Positions 50,929 through 59,775 of a DNA stretch of 64,000 nt are shown in pieces (position 1 is the first letter of the stretch; the number at the start of each line of letters is the position of its first letter). Source of the DNA: Candidatus Vecturithrix granuli (GTDB taxonomy: Bacteria; Moduliflexota; Moduliflexia; Moduliflexales; Moduliflexaceae). A model generated the notes under the pieces. That model made no database searches. It saw only the letters and a list, made by a program, of their open reading frames with translations, and was not told the origin of the DNA. Made by a program: the position numbers and the translations under genes. The stretch is taken from NCBI GenBank assembly GCA_000739535.1, contig DF820464.1, positions 304,717-368,716 of the forward strand. Reading direction: 5' to 3'.

Positions 50929-50963
50929 GAAAAAACCGAGTTTTTTGAAAAACTCGGTTTTTC
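50929..50963. terminator. Hairpin between rarA and pilin-like gene (AAACCGAGTTT family)
   Basis: AAAAAACCGAGTTTTT pairs with AAAAACTCGGTTTTT between two convergent genes. It overlaps the last bases of the pilin-like gene's stop region and can serve both strands. Confidence 0.7.
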
Positions 50964-51801
50964 AGTCAACATTTCGCATGCTGACTTCGGTACTCAGGCT
51001 GATTCTGCGGTGGGAAGAAGGATCAAAAGGATCTTTTTGATCAGATTCGGTCGTGACGGTAATGCGAATACGCCGGACTTTGCGCAGAATCTCTTGCGAC
51101 GTGATCGATCGAAAATAGCATTCATCCCCCTCTAATTCCAAATCCTCATTTTCATCCCCCAGTAAGGTAAACGTGTTATCCGCTTCAAGCAGCCAATATT
51201 GAAACATCGGAGGGATGTCTGTGGGCTGATCTTTGGCGTCATAAGGCCCAAGCACTCCTAACGTGATCTGATTATCGCGCCAGCGGCTGGTATTGGCACT
51301 GTGCATGATTTCCTGAATCAGAACCATGTCGTTGGGATTTCGCCAGGTTTCCTGTTCTTCCGCTTGATCATTAATATCACGCCGATCCACAACGCCGTCG
51401 TCAGTTGAATCCAAAGTCCAGCGTATGGTTTCAGCGTGGGGGGCATACTTCTGGGCCGGAGAAGTATAGATGGTCGCATCATAGAGGTTCACGTCCATTT
51501 GAGGAGGAAGTGCGCTTTTATCCGCATACAGATCGGCGTTAAAAATGATCTGAAACGGCGCGGCTTCGATAATCGCAACCTGCCCGTGGTCAACATCGCG
51601 ACGATGGCCGATCATTCTCAGAGATCGCGCTATCTCATCCAGGCCGATCCGAGCATTTTGCACGATCTCCGCATCCATCGTATTACGCTCTGAGATTTTG
51701 CGCGTTTGAATAAACGCTGTAAAAACCATCGCAAACACGATCAGCATAATAGTCGAGCTGACCAACAATTCAATCAGCGAAAACCCTGAGGTTGATTTCA
51801 T
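50962..51801 (-). CDS. Type IV pilin-like / pseudopilin protein (PilW-like)
   Basis: A 279-residue secreted protein with a class III signal: short charged leader MKSTSG cut before FSLIELLVSSTIMLIVFAMVFTAF, with the required Glu at mature position 5. The large C-terminal part (DAEIVQNARIGLDEIARSLRMIG and so on) fits minor pilins or type II secretion pseudopilins. No other pilus gene is nearby. AGGAG precedes the ATG; it starts 5 bp after dnaX ends. Confidence 0.82.
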   Translation of the reverse strand: MKSTSGFSLIELLVSSTIMLIVFAMVFTAFIQTRKISERNTMDAEIVQNARIGLDEIARSLRMIGHRRDVDHGQVAIIEAAPFQIIFNADLYADKSALPPQMDVNLYDATIYTSPAQKYAPHAETIRWTLDSTDDGVVDRRDINDQAEEQETWRNPNDMVLIQEIMHSANTSRWRDNQITLGVLGPYDAKDQPTDIPPMFQYWLLEADNTFTLLGDENEDLELEGDECYFRSITSQEILRKVRRIRITVTTESDQKDPFDPSSHRRISLSTEVSMRNVD

Positions 51802-51806
51802 AGCTC

Positions 51807-53510
51807 CTACTTTTCAATCTCGCCGTCAAAAAGTTTGACCACATCTTGCACCGTCACTTGAATCTGCGGTTTGTAACGCGGCGTTGAAGCACGTGCTTGC
51901 CACCCATCGTTATTTTTACGCGAACGCCGCTCTGTAGGCGGCGGACCGGACTTAACCTGCTGCGCTTTAATTTCCGGTCGAGGAATGGCCGCAACCACTT
52001 CGTCATGAATTTTCCGAATTGCTTCAAAGGAGACTCCTGTTTCGGTTGTGGTTGCAGCGACTCGCACAGGGCGTCCAATATATTCCCTGAGCACGCCAGC
52101 CAGAATGTCTCGATTTTTTGCATCATCCAATGCCTGTCGCGAAAATTCAGCATCAGGATGGAACCCCAATAAGAACTCATCATACGTTAAATGCACAGGT
52201 ATGGCTTGTTTAAGTCGGGCGGCAAGCGGAGGCCGAACGTCTTTCACCCGCAGCAAAACATCTTCCCAGAGCTGCTGTAATTCTGTAGCGGAAAGCGTGG
52301 GCATCTGCCCCTCGGTTTCGGTTTGAACACGCTCAACAAGTTCAGCTATTTTACCGGCAGAAGGTCGAATTTCAGTTTGAATCTGTTGCAACTGAGCGGA
52401 AATCTCTTCAAGCGAATCAAGAGCCTGCACGTTCGCCATGCGAACCAGAGCAAATTCTAAAAGATAACGCGGATGCGGCGAAAATTTCATCTCCTGTTCG
52501 ACCTGCGCCAGAATCCAATACATTTGCTGCAATTCGGAAAGGCTGATCTGAGAAGCATATCGGGCTAATTCCGCACGATTATAGTCAAACAAACTCAAAT
52601 ACGCATCAGGCTGCACCGCCACTTTCAACACAATCATATTCCGAATGCGTTCCATCAATTCCATGCAGAAAAATCGTAGATGATAGCCCTGATTCACCAG
52701 ACGATCAAGGAGGGAAAAAATCTGCGAACTCTGATGGGTAAACAGCGCTGTCACAAACTCCCATAAAAGTTGACGGTCCGGAATGCCTAAAACGTAACGC
52801 ACATCGAGATCCCGCACCTGATTGCCGCAAAAACCGATGACCTGATCGAGCAGATTTTCCCCATCTCGCACACTACCCCCAGCACTTTTCACCAGGAGGG
52901 CTAAACTGTCATCGCTAATCGCAATCTCTTCATGCGCGACCACTTTTTTCAGCAACGCCATGATTTGTGCCGCTGAACCAGGTTTGAAAGTGAATTGCTG
53001 ACAACGTGAAAGAATTGTCGGTGGAATTTTCCAGGGTTCAGTGGTTGCCAGAATAAACACCACATTCGGCGGCGGCTCTTCAAGAGTTTTTAACAGAGCG
53101 TTAAACGCTTCGGTCGTTAGCATGTGGACTTCATCAATAATGAAGATTTTATAGCGGCTGCGCGACGGAGCATAATTGGTATTTTCCTGCAACACTCGTA
53201 CTTCGCCAACCCCTCGATTCGAGGCACCGTCAATTTCTTCGACATCCAGCGAATAACCGTCAATAATTTCCCGGCAAAATTCACACTGGTTGCAGGGCGT
53301 CGGCGTCGGCCCATGCACGCAATTCAGGGCCTTTGCCAGAATACGGGCGGTCGTGGTTTTACCAATGCCGCGAATGCCGTTGAACAAATAGCCATGATGA
53401 ATTCTACCGCTGGCTAAGGAATTTTTGAGCACATCGGTGATGTGTTCCTGCCCGACAACACTCTCAAACGTCTGCGGACGCCATTTTCGTGCGAGTACCT
53501 GGTAGGTCAT
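51807..53510 (-). CDS. dnaX: DNA polymerase III subunit gamma/tau
   Basis: A 567-residue clamp-loader ATPase. It begins MTYQVLARKWRPQTFESVVGQEHI, with Walker A GIRGIGKTTTARILAKALNC, a four-Cys zinc module (CVHGPTPTPCNQCEFC), DEVHMLTTEAFNALLKTLEEPP and SRCQQFTFKP. The C-terminal part (about 390-567) is the variable tau region that binds polymerase and helicase. I saw no obvious slippery site for a shorter gamma product. Confidence 0.95.
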   Translation of the reverse strand: MTYQVLARKWRPQTFESVVGQEHITDVLKNSLASGRIHHGYLFNGIRGIGKTTTARILAKALNCVHGPTPTPCNQCEFCREIIDGYSLDVEEIDGASNRGVGEVRVLQENTNYAPSRSRYKIFIIDEVHMLTTEAFNALLKTLEEPPPNVVFILATTEPWKIPPTILSRCQQFTFKPGSAAQIMALLKKVVAHEEIAISDDSLALLVKSAGGSVRDGENLLDQVIGFCGNQVRDLDVRYVLGIPDRQLLWEFVTALFTHQSSQIFSLLDRLVNQGYHLRFFCMELMERIRNMIVLKVAVQPDAYLSLFDYNRAELARYASQISLSELQQMYWILAQVEQEMKFSPHPRYLLEFALVRMANVQALDSLEEISAQLQQIQTEIRPSAGKIAELVERVQTETEGQMPTLSATELQQLWEDVLLRVKDVRPPLAARLKQAIPVHLTYDEFLLGFHPDAEFSRQALDDAKNRDILAGVLREYIGRPVRVAATTTETGVSFEAIRKIHDEVVAAIPRPEIKAQQVKSGPPPTERRSRKNNDGWQARASTPRYKPQIQVTVQDVVKLFDGEIEK

Positions 53511-53519
53511 CCAAAGAGT

Positions 53520-53788
53520 TATTGCCCACGAAACACACGAAATACACGAAAACTACAGGCATAAGGGTAGTGGTTAAATGGTAAGCGATGCGTTCCCTGA
53601 GCGAAGTCGAAGGGAACAGTGAGCGGCTCGTTTCGACTTCGCTCAACGAGCGGGCATCACTTACTATTTAACCACTACCAGATAAGAAAGAATAGAGAGA
53701 CTTATCAGCCAGAAAAAATGATTCTTGCTTATTCCTTATTCTTGTAGTTTCTCATGTTTTGTGTGTTCCGTGTGTTTCGTGGGCAATT
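53520..53788. repeat. Nested inverted repeat: CACGAAACACACGAAATAC arms around a GGTAGTGG element
   Basis: Outer arms TTGCCCACGAAACACACGAA (from 53523) and CGTGTGTTTCGTGGGCAA (to 53786) are inverted. Inside, 53566-53679 is a 114-bp element with about 26-bp ends GGTAGTGGTTAAATGGTAAG, matching 29652-29757. The gap 53511-53790 holds no gene. A related outer arm is near 43477. Confidence 0.78.
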
Positions 53789-53790
53789 CT

Positions 53791-55818
53791 TTATTTTACA
53801 ACAAATTTTGCTGTTCTGGTTTTAGCCGGATTTCCGGCTTTATCCTTTGCCTGAACCGTCAGCGTATGCTTTCCGGCAGAGAGAGACTTAGTCAAGGAAA
53901 AGGAGAATTTATCTCGATCCGGATCATATTCTCCAGCCACGGGTCTTCCATCCAGCGACATCACAATCGAATTCTCGTCCACCCCTTTGCCGACGTCGTG
54001 AATAATCGCGGAAAGTTCTGTCATCGCTTTGGCAGATACGGTCGCATTGTGTTCCGGACGCAGGTCCGAAATGACCGGATAAAGCGTATCCTGCAAAATG
54101 GCATAGATGGACGGATAAATAATATCTGCACTCAGGTTCCTGGTTTTTGCTTCAACGCGGTCATCCATGAAATACCAGCGTTGTTTAATCGCATCCCACC
54201 AGTAAATCCCTAATTTTTTGACATCTTTGACTTCGGCCGGATATTGAATGCGAATCGAGCCTTTTTTCTCTAAAGGGCAACCCGCCGGACGGAAATCATA
54301 GACCTCGCTGACCAGTGGCAATCCTTCCGTCGCCTGATATGCGGTCGTCGGGAAAATATTGGCAAAAATGTCTTCATACAAGGCCCCGGCCGGAAAGGTC
54401 ATTAATGCTTTCTGACCATAGCTGACCGTCCCTCCTCGGCTGGCAGAAATAGGGTTGACCGGAACCTGTCGCCGCTCTTCAAGCTGCTGTCCGCTCTGGG
54501 TGATCGCAGTCACACGCAATTCCAGCATACCCGCCAGTTCAGGCTTCAAATTGTATGTCGCTGAAAAGGTCTGGATCCCTGATGCCTGCAATGGCACGCT
54601 CGCTAACGACTGATTGTTCTTGATCACACCAAGGCTCGGCAGAGCCTTCAAAGCGTGAGTGGTCTGACACACCACTTCAAGAAACCCCTGAAATTCCCGA
54701 ATCTCGAAGAACCACTCCTGGGCGGCTTGCGCAGAAGTCGCGGGACTGGATGGCGCGGCTTCCACCTGCACTTGCATGGCAGCCTGACTTACGTTGCCCA
54801 TGGCGTCGGCAATCTCAAGCGTGAGCTGGTGCAGGCCGGGCGCAATGTTGCTTGTGTCCCAAATCCCCTGGTTTTTGGCAAATACTTTCCGGTAAGGGTA
54901 ATGTGCAGGAGAAAGATTATAAAACCGGTAGAAGTACTGCGAGGGGTTGCTCAGGCGCGTCCAGTTGTAATCATACACCAATCCGCCGCGCTGATTTGAG
55001 TTGTACGTCACCTGATCAAATTGATTTGTGAAAAATTTTTCGCCGTTAATTGTCAAAGTAAGTGCATCAACACCGCAGCGATTTTCAGCCCCAATCTGGT
55101 CATACGTTGCGGCAGTAAAACGCACTTTGCCGGAAATTCTGGGAGTGTGCGCAAACACGTATTTGCCCTGCTCATTCTGCGCCGAATACTGGCGCAGAAA
55201 ATGTTCCCCTTCCAGAAAAGACTGCGATCCAATGGGTTCGATCATCAGGCTCTCGATCACGGGCGGAGTCGTATCATTATACGTAAATCCATATTCAAAG
55301 GGATCAATCGGTGCATCGCCGCCGCGTCGCACTTCAAAGTGCAAGTGCGGCAGGCCGTAACCACTTTCGCCGGAATAGGCAATGAGCTGCCCGCGCTTGA
55401 CTGTTTTTTTCAGATAAATATTGCCCGGATATTTGTTATTGCGCTGCTGTTGCTGCTGCCGCACCAGCGTTTGCAACCCCAGGGTCTTGTTTTCAAAGCG
55501 TTCCAAATGCCCATAGACACTCATCAAACCATTCGGATGTTCGATATATAGCGCATTGCCAAAACCGTATTTTTGTACAGCCAGGCGCGTAATCACGCCA
55601 TCGTCAATGGCATAGACTTTATAGCCATTCTGACCGTTGGTGCGCAAATCTATGCCCGTATGTACGCGGTCGCCGCGAAATTCCCCAAAATTCGAGGATA
55701 GCCCGGCCTTAATTTCCAACGGATAATACCAGGAGTATCTTGTTTGGGCATGGATAAGCGTGAAAGAGCACAGATGAAAGCAAATGGCAAATAGAATGAA
55801 TATGGAAATTTTTTTCAT
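53791..55818 (-). CDS. M23 family metallopeptidase, large secreted form
   Basis: A 675-residue protein. The ATG at 55818 gives a clear signal peptide (MKKISIFILFAICFHLCSF, cut after IHAQ). The M23 domain is N-terminal (about 25-180), with zinc ligands in HTGIDLRT and LPHLHFEVRRGG. It is followed by a long region of beta-rich repeats (about 190-675) ending LSAGKHTLTVQAKDKAGNPAKTRTAKFVV, an Ig-like or bacterial surface domain. It probably remodels the wall in the periplasm. AAGGAC precedes the start. Confidence 0.85.
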   Translation of the reverse strand: MKKISIFILFAICFHLCSFTLIHAQTRYSWYYPLEIKAGLSSNFGEFRGDRVHTGIDLRTNGQNGYKVYAIDDGVITRLAVQKYGFGNALYIEHPNGLMSVYGHLERFENKTLGLQTLVRQQQQQRNNKYPGNIYLKKTVKRGQLIAYSGESGYGLPHLHFEVRRGGDAPIDPFEYGFTYNDTTPPVIESLMIEPIGSQSFLEGEHFLRQYSAQNEQGKYVFAHTPRISGKVRFTAATYDQIGAENRCGVDALTLTINGEKFFTNQFDQVTYNSNQRGGLVYDYNWTRLSNPSQYFYRFYNLSPAHYPYRKVFAKNQGIWDTSNIAPGLHQLTLEIADAMGNVSQAAMQVQVEAAPSSPATSAQAAQEWFFEIREFQGFLEVVCQTTHALKALPSLGVIKNNQSLASVPLQASGIQTFSATYNLKPELAGMLELRVTAITQSGQQLEERRQVPVNPISASRGGTVSYGQKALMTFPAGALYEDIFANIFPTTAYQATEGLPLVSEVYDFRPAGCPLEKKGSIRIQYPAEVKDVKKLGIYWWDAIKQRWYFMDDRVEAKTRNLSADIIYPSIYAILQDTLYPVISDLRPEHNATVSAKAMTELSAIIHDVGKGVDENSIVMSLDGRPVAGEYDPDRDKFSFSLTKSLSAGKHTLTVQAKDKAGNPAKTRTAKFVVK

Positions 55819-55840
55819 GATGTCCTTGTTGAAATGTAAT

Positions 55841-56150
55841 TTAATTAGATGAGATAGGGACATGAGCGTAATGCTCCTGCCAATATTCGTAACTATTTTC
55901 CTGCCGTATGAGATCAATCTCTTCCTTATGATCGTAATAATAGGCAAGAGCGCTAAACACCTGAGCAGGGGTCAAATAATCCCGATCTGCAAGGATTTCT
56001 TCGACCGACATCCCCACCGTATAATAATAATCAATAATATGCCAGACTGCTGCGCGTCCCTTCGATCACAGCCTCTCCGCCGCACACGCCCTCAACTTTT
56101 TGAATATGAGGATAGTGAGTTTGATGCGTGATCATGCTATTTATGCTCAT
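55841..56150 (-). pseudogene. DUF433 antitoxin gene, frameshifted
   Basis: Minus strand: MSINSMITHQTHYPHIQKVE, then GVCGGEAVIEGTR matches the start of DUF433, and VWHIIDYYYTVGMSVEEILADRDYLTPAQVFSALAYYYDHKEEIDL in a different frame completes it. One base in the GTR-to-VWH junction (about 56045) breaks the frame. DUF433 proteins are usually antitoxins of PIN-like DUF5615 toxins. Confidence 0.75.
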
Positions 56151-56264
56151 ACGTTCACCCTTCATGAAACGTGTACTCTCAATTTTATTTACAATGGCGC
56201 GCACCCCATATTTTGTCAATAAAATCATGCGTGCTTTCCATAATCGAGAAAATCCCAATCGGAT

Positions 56265-56393
56265 TTAGAAGCGGCGTCTCCTCGCGCGCGAGAACCATTC
56301 TCCGACTTCAGACCAGTGTATTGTCTTGTATCCGTGACTTTCCAACACAGACACCCATTCAGGGGAAAGATTCATATCAATCACGATTTTCAT
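56265..56393 (-). pseudogene. DUF5615 PIN-like toxin gene, truncated
   Basis: MKIVIDMNLSPEWVSVLESHGYKTIHWSEVGEW is the characteristic N-terminus of DUF5615 (Asp at 6 in the active site). It then runs into a shifted frame and stops after 42 residues; a fragment DWDFLDYGKHA in another frame just beyond is part of the same gene. It starts in a TGATG-type overlap with a second DUF433 remnant. Confidence 0.72.
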
Positions 56394-56476
56394 GCACACA
56401 CCAAATCTACTTCCATTTCTTCAACCTGCCAGGCGGCATACGCCAGAGCTTCCTGAATATCTTCAACGCTGGTGAA
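56390..56476 (-). pseudogene. Second DUF433 antitoxin remnant (C-terminus)
   Basis: RFTSVEDIQEALAYAAWQVEEMEVDLVCA resembles the DUF433 C-terminus (the xxEDIQEALAYAA segment). Its stop codon overlaps the start of the DUF5615 remnant (ATGA), the normal arrangement of this toxin-antitoxin pair. The upstream two thirds are lost. Confidence 0.55.
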
Positions 56477-56616
56477 CCTCTGGCTTCAGGAAAAAGTTAC
56501 CCGGCCAACCTGAGATTCAGGCCGGCGTCACGCTGCATCTGATGGGGAAAATCCGGCTGCAAGCAAGTGCGTCTGCTGAAATGAAGCGTTGACGCATGTC
56601 GCGGATCGCGGTGATC

Positions 56617-56775
56617 CTACTTGAAAAAGAGACGATTCACCGTGCGTTTGAAGATCTCGGTTTTGCCCATGCGCCGCTGCCCCAGCAGCACGGTTGACAT
56701 GGTGCGGCGCGGAATCGTTTCTAAAGCCGCTTCATAAAAATACTCAAAATATTCCTGGCGATCTGTATAGAGGTC
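56617..56775 (-). pseudogene. P-loop ATPase fragment
   Basis: YTDRQEYFEYFYEAALETI then TVLLGQRRMGKTEIFKRTVNRLFFK contains a Walker A of the GxRRMGKTE type found in archaeal-type and other ATPases associated with mobile or defence genes. A stop at 56617-56619 follows at once, and the 5' part is cut by a miniature-element fragment at 56780-56819. Confidence 0.6.
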
Positions 56776-56779
56776 CTCT

Positions 56780-56819
56780 CCGCTCAGGGAACGGTATCAT
56801 TTACCATTTAACCACTACC
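56780..56819. repeat. Partial GGTAGTGGTTA miniature element
   Basis: CGCTCAGGGAACGGTATCAT then TTACCATTTAACCACTACC corresponds to one end of the elements at 29652 and 53566. The other end has been lost. Confidence 0.6.
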
Positions 56820-56941
56820 ATGGAATGTATATTTGCCTTACCTATAGCGGATGTTCTCTGGCAGTGTCAAGAATTTTCTCTGCCGTCAGTAAAATGGAGC
56901 TACGATACCATGTTTCACAAAATTTGAGCCATCCGAGACAT

Positions 56942-58303
56942 TTATTGCGATAACACCATCTGCCGGGAAATTTCATTCGTTTTCTCTGCAACCAGGGCTT
57001 CATCAATTGTGACCAGTTGCCCGTCGCGCACAACGATTTTGCCATTCACAATGGTCAGATCAACCACTTGCGTATTGCCTGTTCTGACGAGGGCTGAAAC
57101 TGGATCATACACGCCTCCCGCAAAATCCAGACGCCTGGTATTCACCAGAAACATGTCGGCGGCTTTGCCTTCTTCAAGGCTGCCGATTTCCGGTTGGTTC
57201 AGGATATCGCGTCCGCCGTTGGTCGCCAGCGCCAGCACCTTTTCAACCGACATGCTATGCACCCCGTGAAACTGGCGATGCAGCAGATAGGCAATTTTCA
57301 GTTCGAGCAGCATATTGGAGGCATCATTATTTGCGCAGCCGTCAACCGCTAAGCCGACCTGAACCCCTTTTTCCCACATCTGCGGAACTTTAGCAATGCC
57401 AGAGGCGATTTCCATATTGGAAGTTGGGCAATGAGCGACCCCGGTGCCGGTATCGGCCAGGCGATCCAATTCGTCATCTGTAAAATGGATGCCATGCGCG
57501 TACCACACATCGTCGCCAATCCAGCCAACGCTTTCCATATATTCCAGGGGCCTCAGACCTAATTTTTCCTGGCAATAGCGTTCTTCATCCAATGTCTCGG
57601 CCAGATGGGTATGACTCATCACCTTGTAACTCCGCGCTAGTTTGATAGATTTCCGTAGTAAATCTTCTGTAATCGAAAATGGGGAACAGGGCGCCAGGGC
57701 GACGCGCTGCATAGCAAATGGCCGGTTATCATGATAGGTTTCAATCACGCGTTGCGAATCAGCCAGAATTTCATCCACTGCCTGGACCACAGAGTCAGGC
57801 GGCAAGCCGCCATCTTTGACGCTGCGCGACATACTGCCGCGGCAGCCGTGGAAACGTATTCCGATTTCCGCTGCGGCTCTGAATTCTTCATCAATTAGAT
57901 TTTCGGTCTGTCCCTTGGGAAACACATAAAACTGATCCGTACTGGTGGTACACCCGGTTTTTAACAATTCCCCCATCGCCACCAGACTACTGTAATACAC
58001 GGCTTCATGGGTTAACCGTGCCCAAAGGGGATACAGAAATTTGAGCCAGTCAAACAGTTCGGCTTCTTGCACCGCCCGAATATTGCGAGTCAAGGCTTGA
58101 TAAAAGTGGTGATGCGTATTGATAAGGCCAGGATACAGAAAATAGTCAGTTCCATCAATGACTTCATCAACATCAACCTCTATATCCTTTGCGATTTTAG
58201 CGATTTTGTGTTCATCAATAAGCAGACTGTATCCCTGAAATCGGGTTCTGGCTGCATCCATTGTCACAATCTCTTTGACATGCTTGAGTAAAATTTTCGA
58301 CAT
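56942..58303 (-). CDS. Amidohydrolase, 8-oxoguanine deaminase / TrzA-AtzB type
   Basis: A 453-residue cytoplasmic zinc hydrolase. The ATG at 58303 has GGAGAAA upstream. The metal and substrate motifs are PGLINTHHHFYQALTRNI, the SHTHLAET segment (about 235), WYAHGIHFTDDEL and VGLAVDGCANNDASNM. LYPGLINTHHHFYQ plus DWLKFLYPLWARL and TTSTDQFYVFP are characteristic of 8-oxoguanine and related deaminases (including hydroxyatrazine ethylaminohydrolase). The exact substrate is not certain. A BMP-type nucleoside-binding protein gene lies just upstream. Confidence 0.82.
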   Translation of the reverse strand: MSKILLKHVKEIVTMDAARTRFQGYSLLIDEHKIAKIAKDIEVDVDEVIDGTDYFLYPGLINTHHHFYQALTRNIRAVQEAELFDWLKFLYPLWARLTHEAVYYSSLVAMGELLKTGCTTSTDQFYVFPKGQTENLIDEEFRAAAEIGIRFHGCRGSMSRSVKDGGLPPDSVVQAVDEILADSQRVIETYHDNRPFAMQRVALAPCSPFSITEDLLRKSIKLARSYKVMSHTHLAETLDEERYCQEKLGLRPLEYMESVGWIGDDVWYAHGIHFTDDELDRLADTGTGVAHCPTSNMEIASGIAKVPQMWEKGVQVGLAVDGCANNDASNMLLELKIAYLLHRQFHGVHSMSVEKVLALATNGGRDILNQPEIGSLEEGKAADMFLVNTRRLDFAGGVYDPVSALVRTGNTQVVDLTIVNGKIVVRDGQLVTIDEALVAEKTNEISRQMVLSQ

Positions 58304-58323
58304 GTACTTTCTCCTATGAAAAT

Positions 58324-58431
58324 GTAGCGCGAAACTCCAGTTTCGCACGCCAGTGCTACGATCGCGAAACTGGAGTTTCGCGGTACATCTGATTTTCATT
58401 GTGCCGGGTGAGCATCAGCTCATGATAACTC
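58324..58431. repeat. Dispersed hairpins between amidohydrolase and BMP genes
   Basis: GCGCGAAACTCCAGTTTCGC and GCGAAACTGGAGTTTCGCG form a large stem (58327-58381), related to 39092-39122. A 30-bp block starting TGCCGGGTGAGCATCAGC (58402-58431) matches 7261-7289. Confidence 0.65.
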
Positions 58432-58465
58432 TTCTACAAAATCTTCTTACACAGCAAGGGGTTCT

Positions 58466-58497
58466 CCTCGTTCCTATACAAGGGCATAGGAACGAGG
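58466..58497. terminator. Hairpin after BMP gene
   Basis: CCTCGTTCCTAT pairs with ATAGGAACGAGG (12 bp, 8-nt loop) 22 bp beyond the BMP-protein stop. No T-run follows, so it could instead be a processing hairpin between two co-directional genes. Confidence 0.5.
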
Positions 58498-58519
58498 TGT
58501 TGTCGCTGGAATCTCTCCC

Positions 58520-59503
58520 TTAGTTCTCTTCCGGTTTCGTGATGGTTCCGGCTATAATCTGTTCTGCTGCGGCTTGGATCTGGGTCTGCATCTCCGGTGT
58601 AGCCGAGGCAGAGAAGGCCACATCAATCACGCCGTCACTCAACCCGACCGAGAACACTTCCGGTTGTAGTTCTCCTTGCAAGGCTTTTTTAATGGTCAGG
58701 GTATATAAGGCTTCATATTTATAGATGACGCTGCCCGGAATCAAATCCGGGGCTAATTCGTTTTGATTGCTGGCATAACCGATAAATTTCACACCGGCTT
58801 CTTTCACCGCCATCACCGAACCTAACCCTAACTGATTAGCCGAAGAGAAAATGACATCCGCGCCTTGCTCAATCATGGAGGCTGCCATATCTTTCCCTTT
58901 GGCGACATCATCCCAGGAATTCGCAAAGGCCCGGATATGTTGCTTAAAATTGGGATTCACGGCTTGCGCTCCGGCCGTCACGCCATACAGAATATCCTTC
59001 AGCACCGGATACGGGAAAGCTGTGATTTCTCCGATAATCCCGGATTTTGTGGCTAATCCGGCGAGAATTCCCGCCAGATAGCCGCCTTCCCATTCTCGAA
59101 TCGTCACAGCCGTCAAATTGGGAGCCTGGGCTTGACTGCCATTGATAATCAGATATTTGGTTTCCGGATAAAGCGGCGCGATAATATAGGCGGCGTTATC
59201 AAACTGCGTACCCGCTGCCATCACGAGATGATAACCCCGGTTACCGTAATTTCTGAAGGTTGCCTCAAAATCCTGTTGTTGTACATTTTCCAGATATTCA
59301 ATGTTTGTGCCGAGTTGCTCATTAGCCGCTGTTAAACTGCTATAGTTGGTCGCATTCCACCCCTGGTCGTTAATTGGGCCGGGCAAAATCAGTACAGCCT
59401 TGAATTCTGCGGGATTATAAGGTTGCGCAACCACATTTCCTCCTACTAACAAAGAAACCATCACAACAACGATAACAGCGATTCCAACATTTTTGCGGTT
59501 CAT
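58520..59503 (-). CDS. BMP-family (PnrA/Med-like) ABC substrate-binding protein
   Basis: A 327-residue periplasmic protein with signal peptide (MNRKNVGIAVIVVVMVSLLVGGNVVAQ). The mature part has FKAVLILPGPINDQGWNATNYSSL, VMAAGTQFDNAAYIIAPLYPETKYLIINGS, REWEGGYLAGILAGLATKSGIIG and GADVIFSSANQLGLGSVMAVKEAG, the classical Bmp (PF02608) pattern. Members bind purine nucleosides. No permease or ATPase genes follow here; the neighbouring deaminase supports purine salvage. GGAGGG precedes the ATG. Confidence 0.87.
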   Translation of the reverse strand: MNRKNVGIAVIVVVMVSLLVGGNVVAQPYNPAEFKAVLILPGPINDQGWNATNYSSLTAANEQLGTNIEYLENVQQQDFEATFRNYGNRGYHLVMAAGTQFDNAAYIIAPLYPETKYLIINGSQAQAPNLTAVTIREWEGGYLAGILAGLATKSGIIGEITAFPYPVLKDILYGVTAGAQAVNPNFKQHIRAFANSWDDVAKGKDMAASMIEQGADVIFSSANQLGLGSVMAVKEAGVKFIGYASNQNELAPDLIPGSVIYKYEALYTLTIKKALQGELQPEVFSVGLSDGVIDVAFSASATPEMQTQIQAAAEQIIAGTITKPEEN

Positions 59504-59668
59504 AATTTATTACCCTCCATATTTCAGAAAATCAGGATATAAGATACAACAATGAATTTACGAAGACAACACGCCATCACGGGATTCGGGTAGATGTCAA
59601 GTTTTAAGTACAATAGATAGGAAAACGAGTGTTTCCTTTCTGACAATTGACTAAGCTGAATTTTTGAG

Positions 59669-59697
59669 TTGACAAGATTATGTGAACGCTTTACTGT
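59669..59697 (+). promoter_or_regulatory. Possible promoter of the AlbA_2 gene
   Basis: TTGACA (59669-59674) and TACTGT (59692-59697) are 17 bp apart, about 80 bp upstream of the start. The rest of the 59504-59775 gap holds no other feature I can support. Confidence 0.4.
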
Positions 59698-59775
59698 AAT
59701 GATTTGGTAATGAGAGCATCATTTCTTTCAAAAATATTTATGACTGAATCATAACGATATAAAAAGGGGTTCGTT

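Noticed and set aside
51807-53510. Programmed frameshift for a short gamma form of DnaX
   Set aside because: No A-rich slippery heptamer with a following hairpin was found at the expected place.
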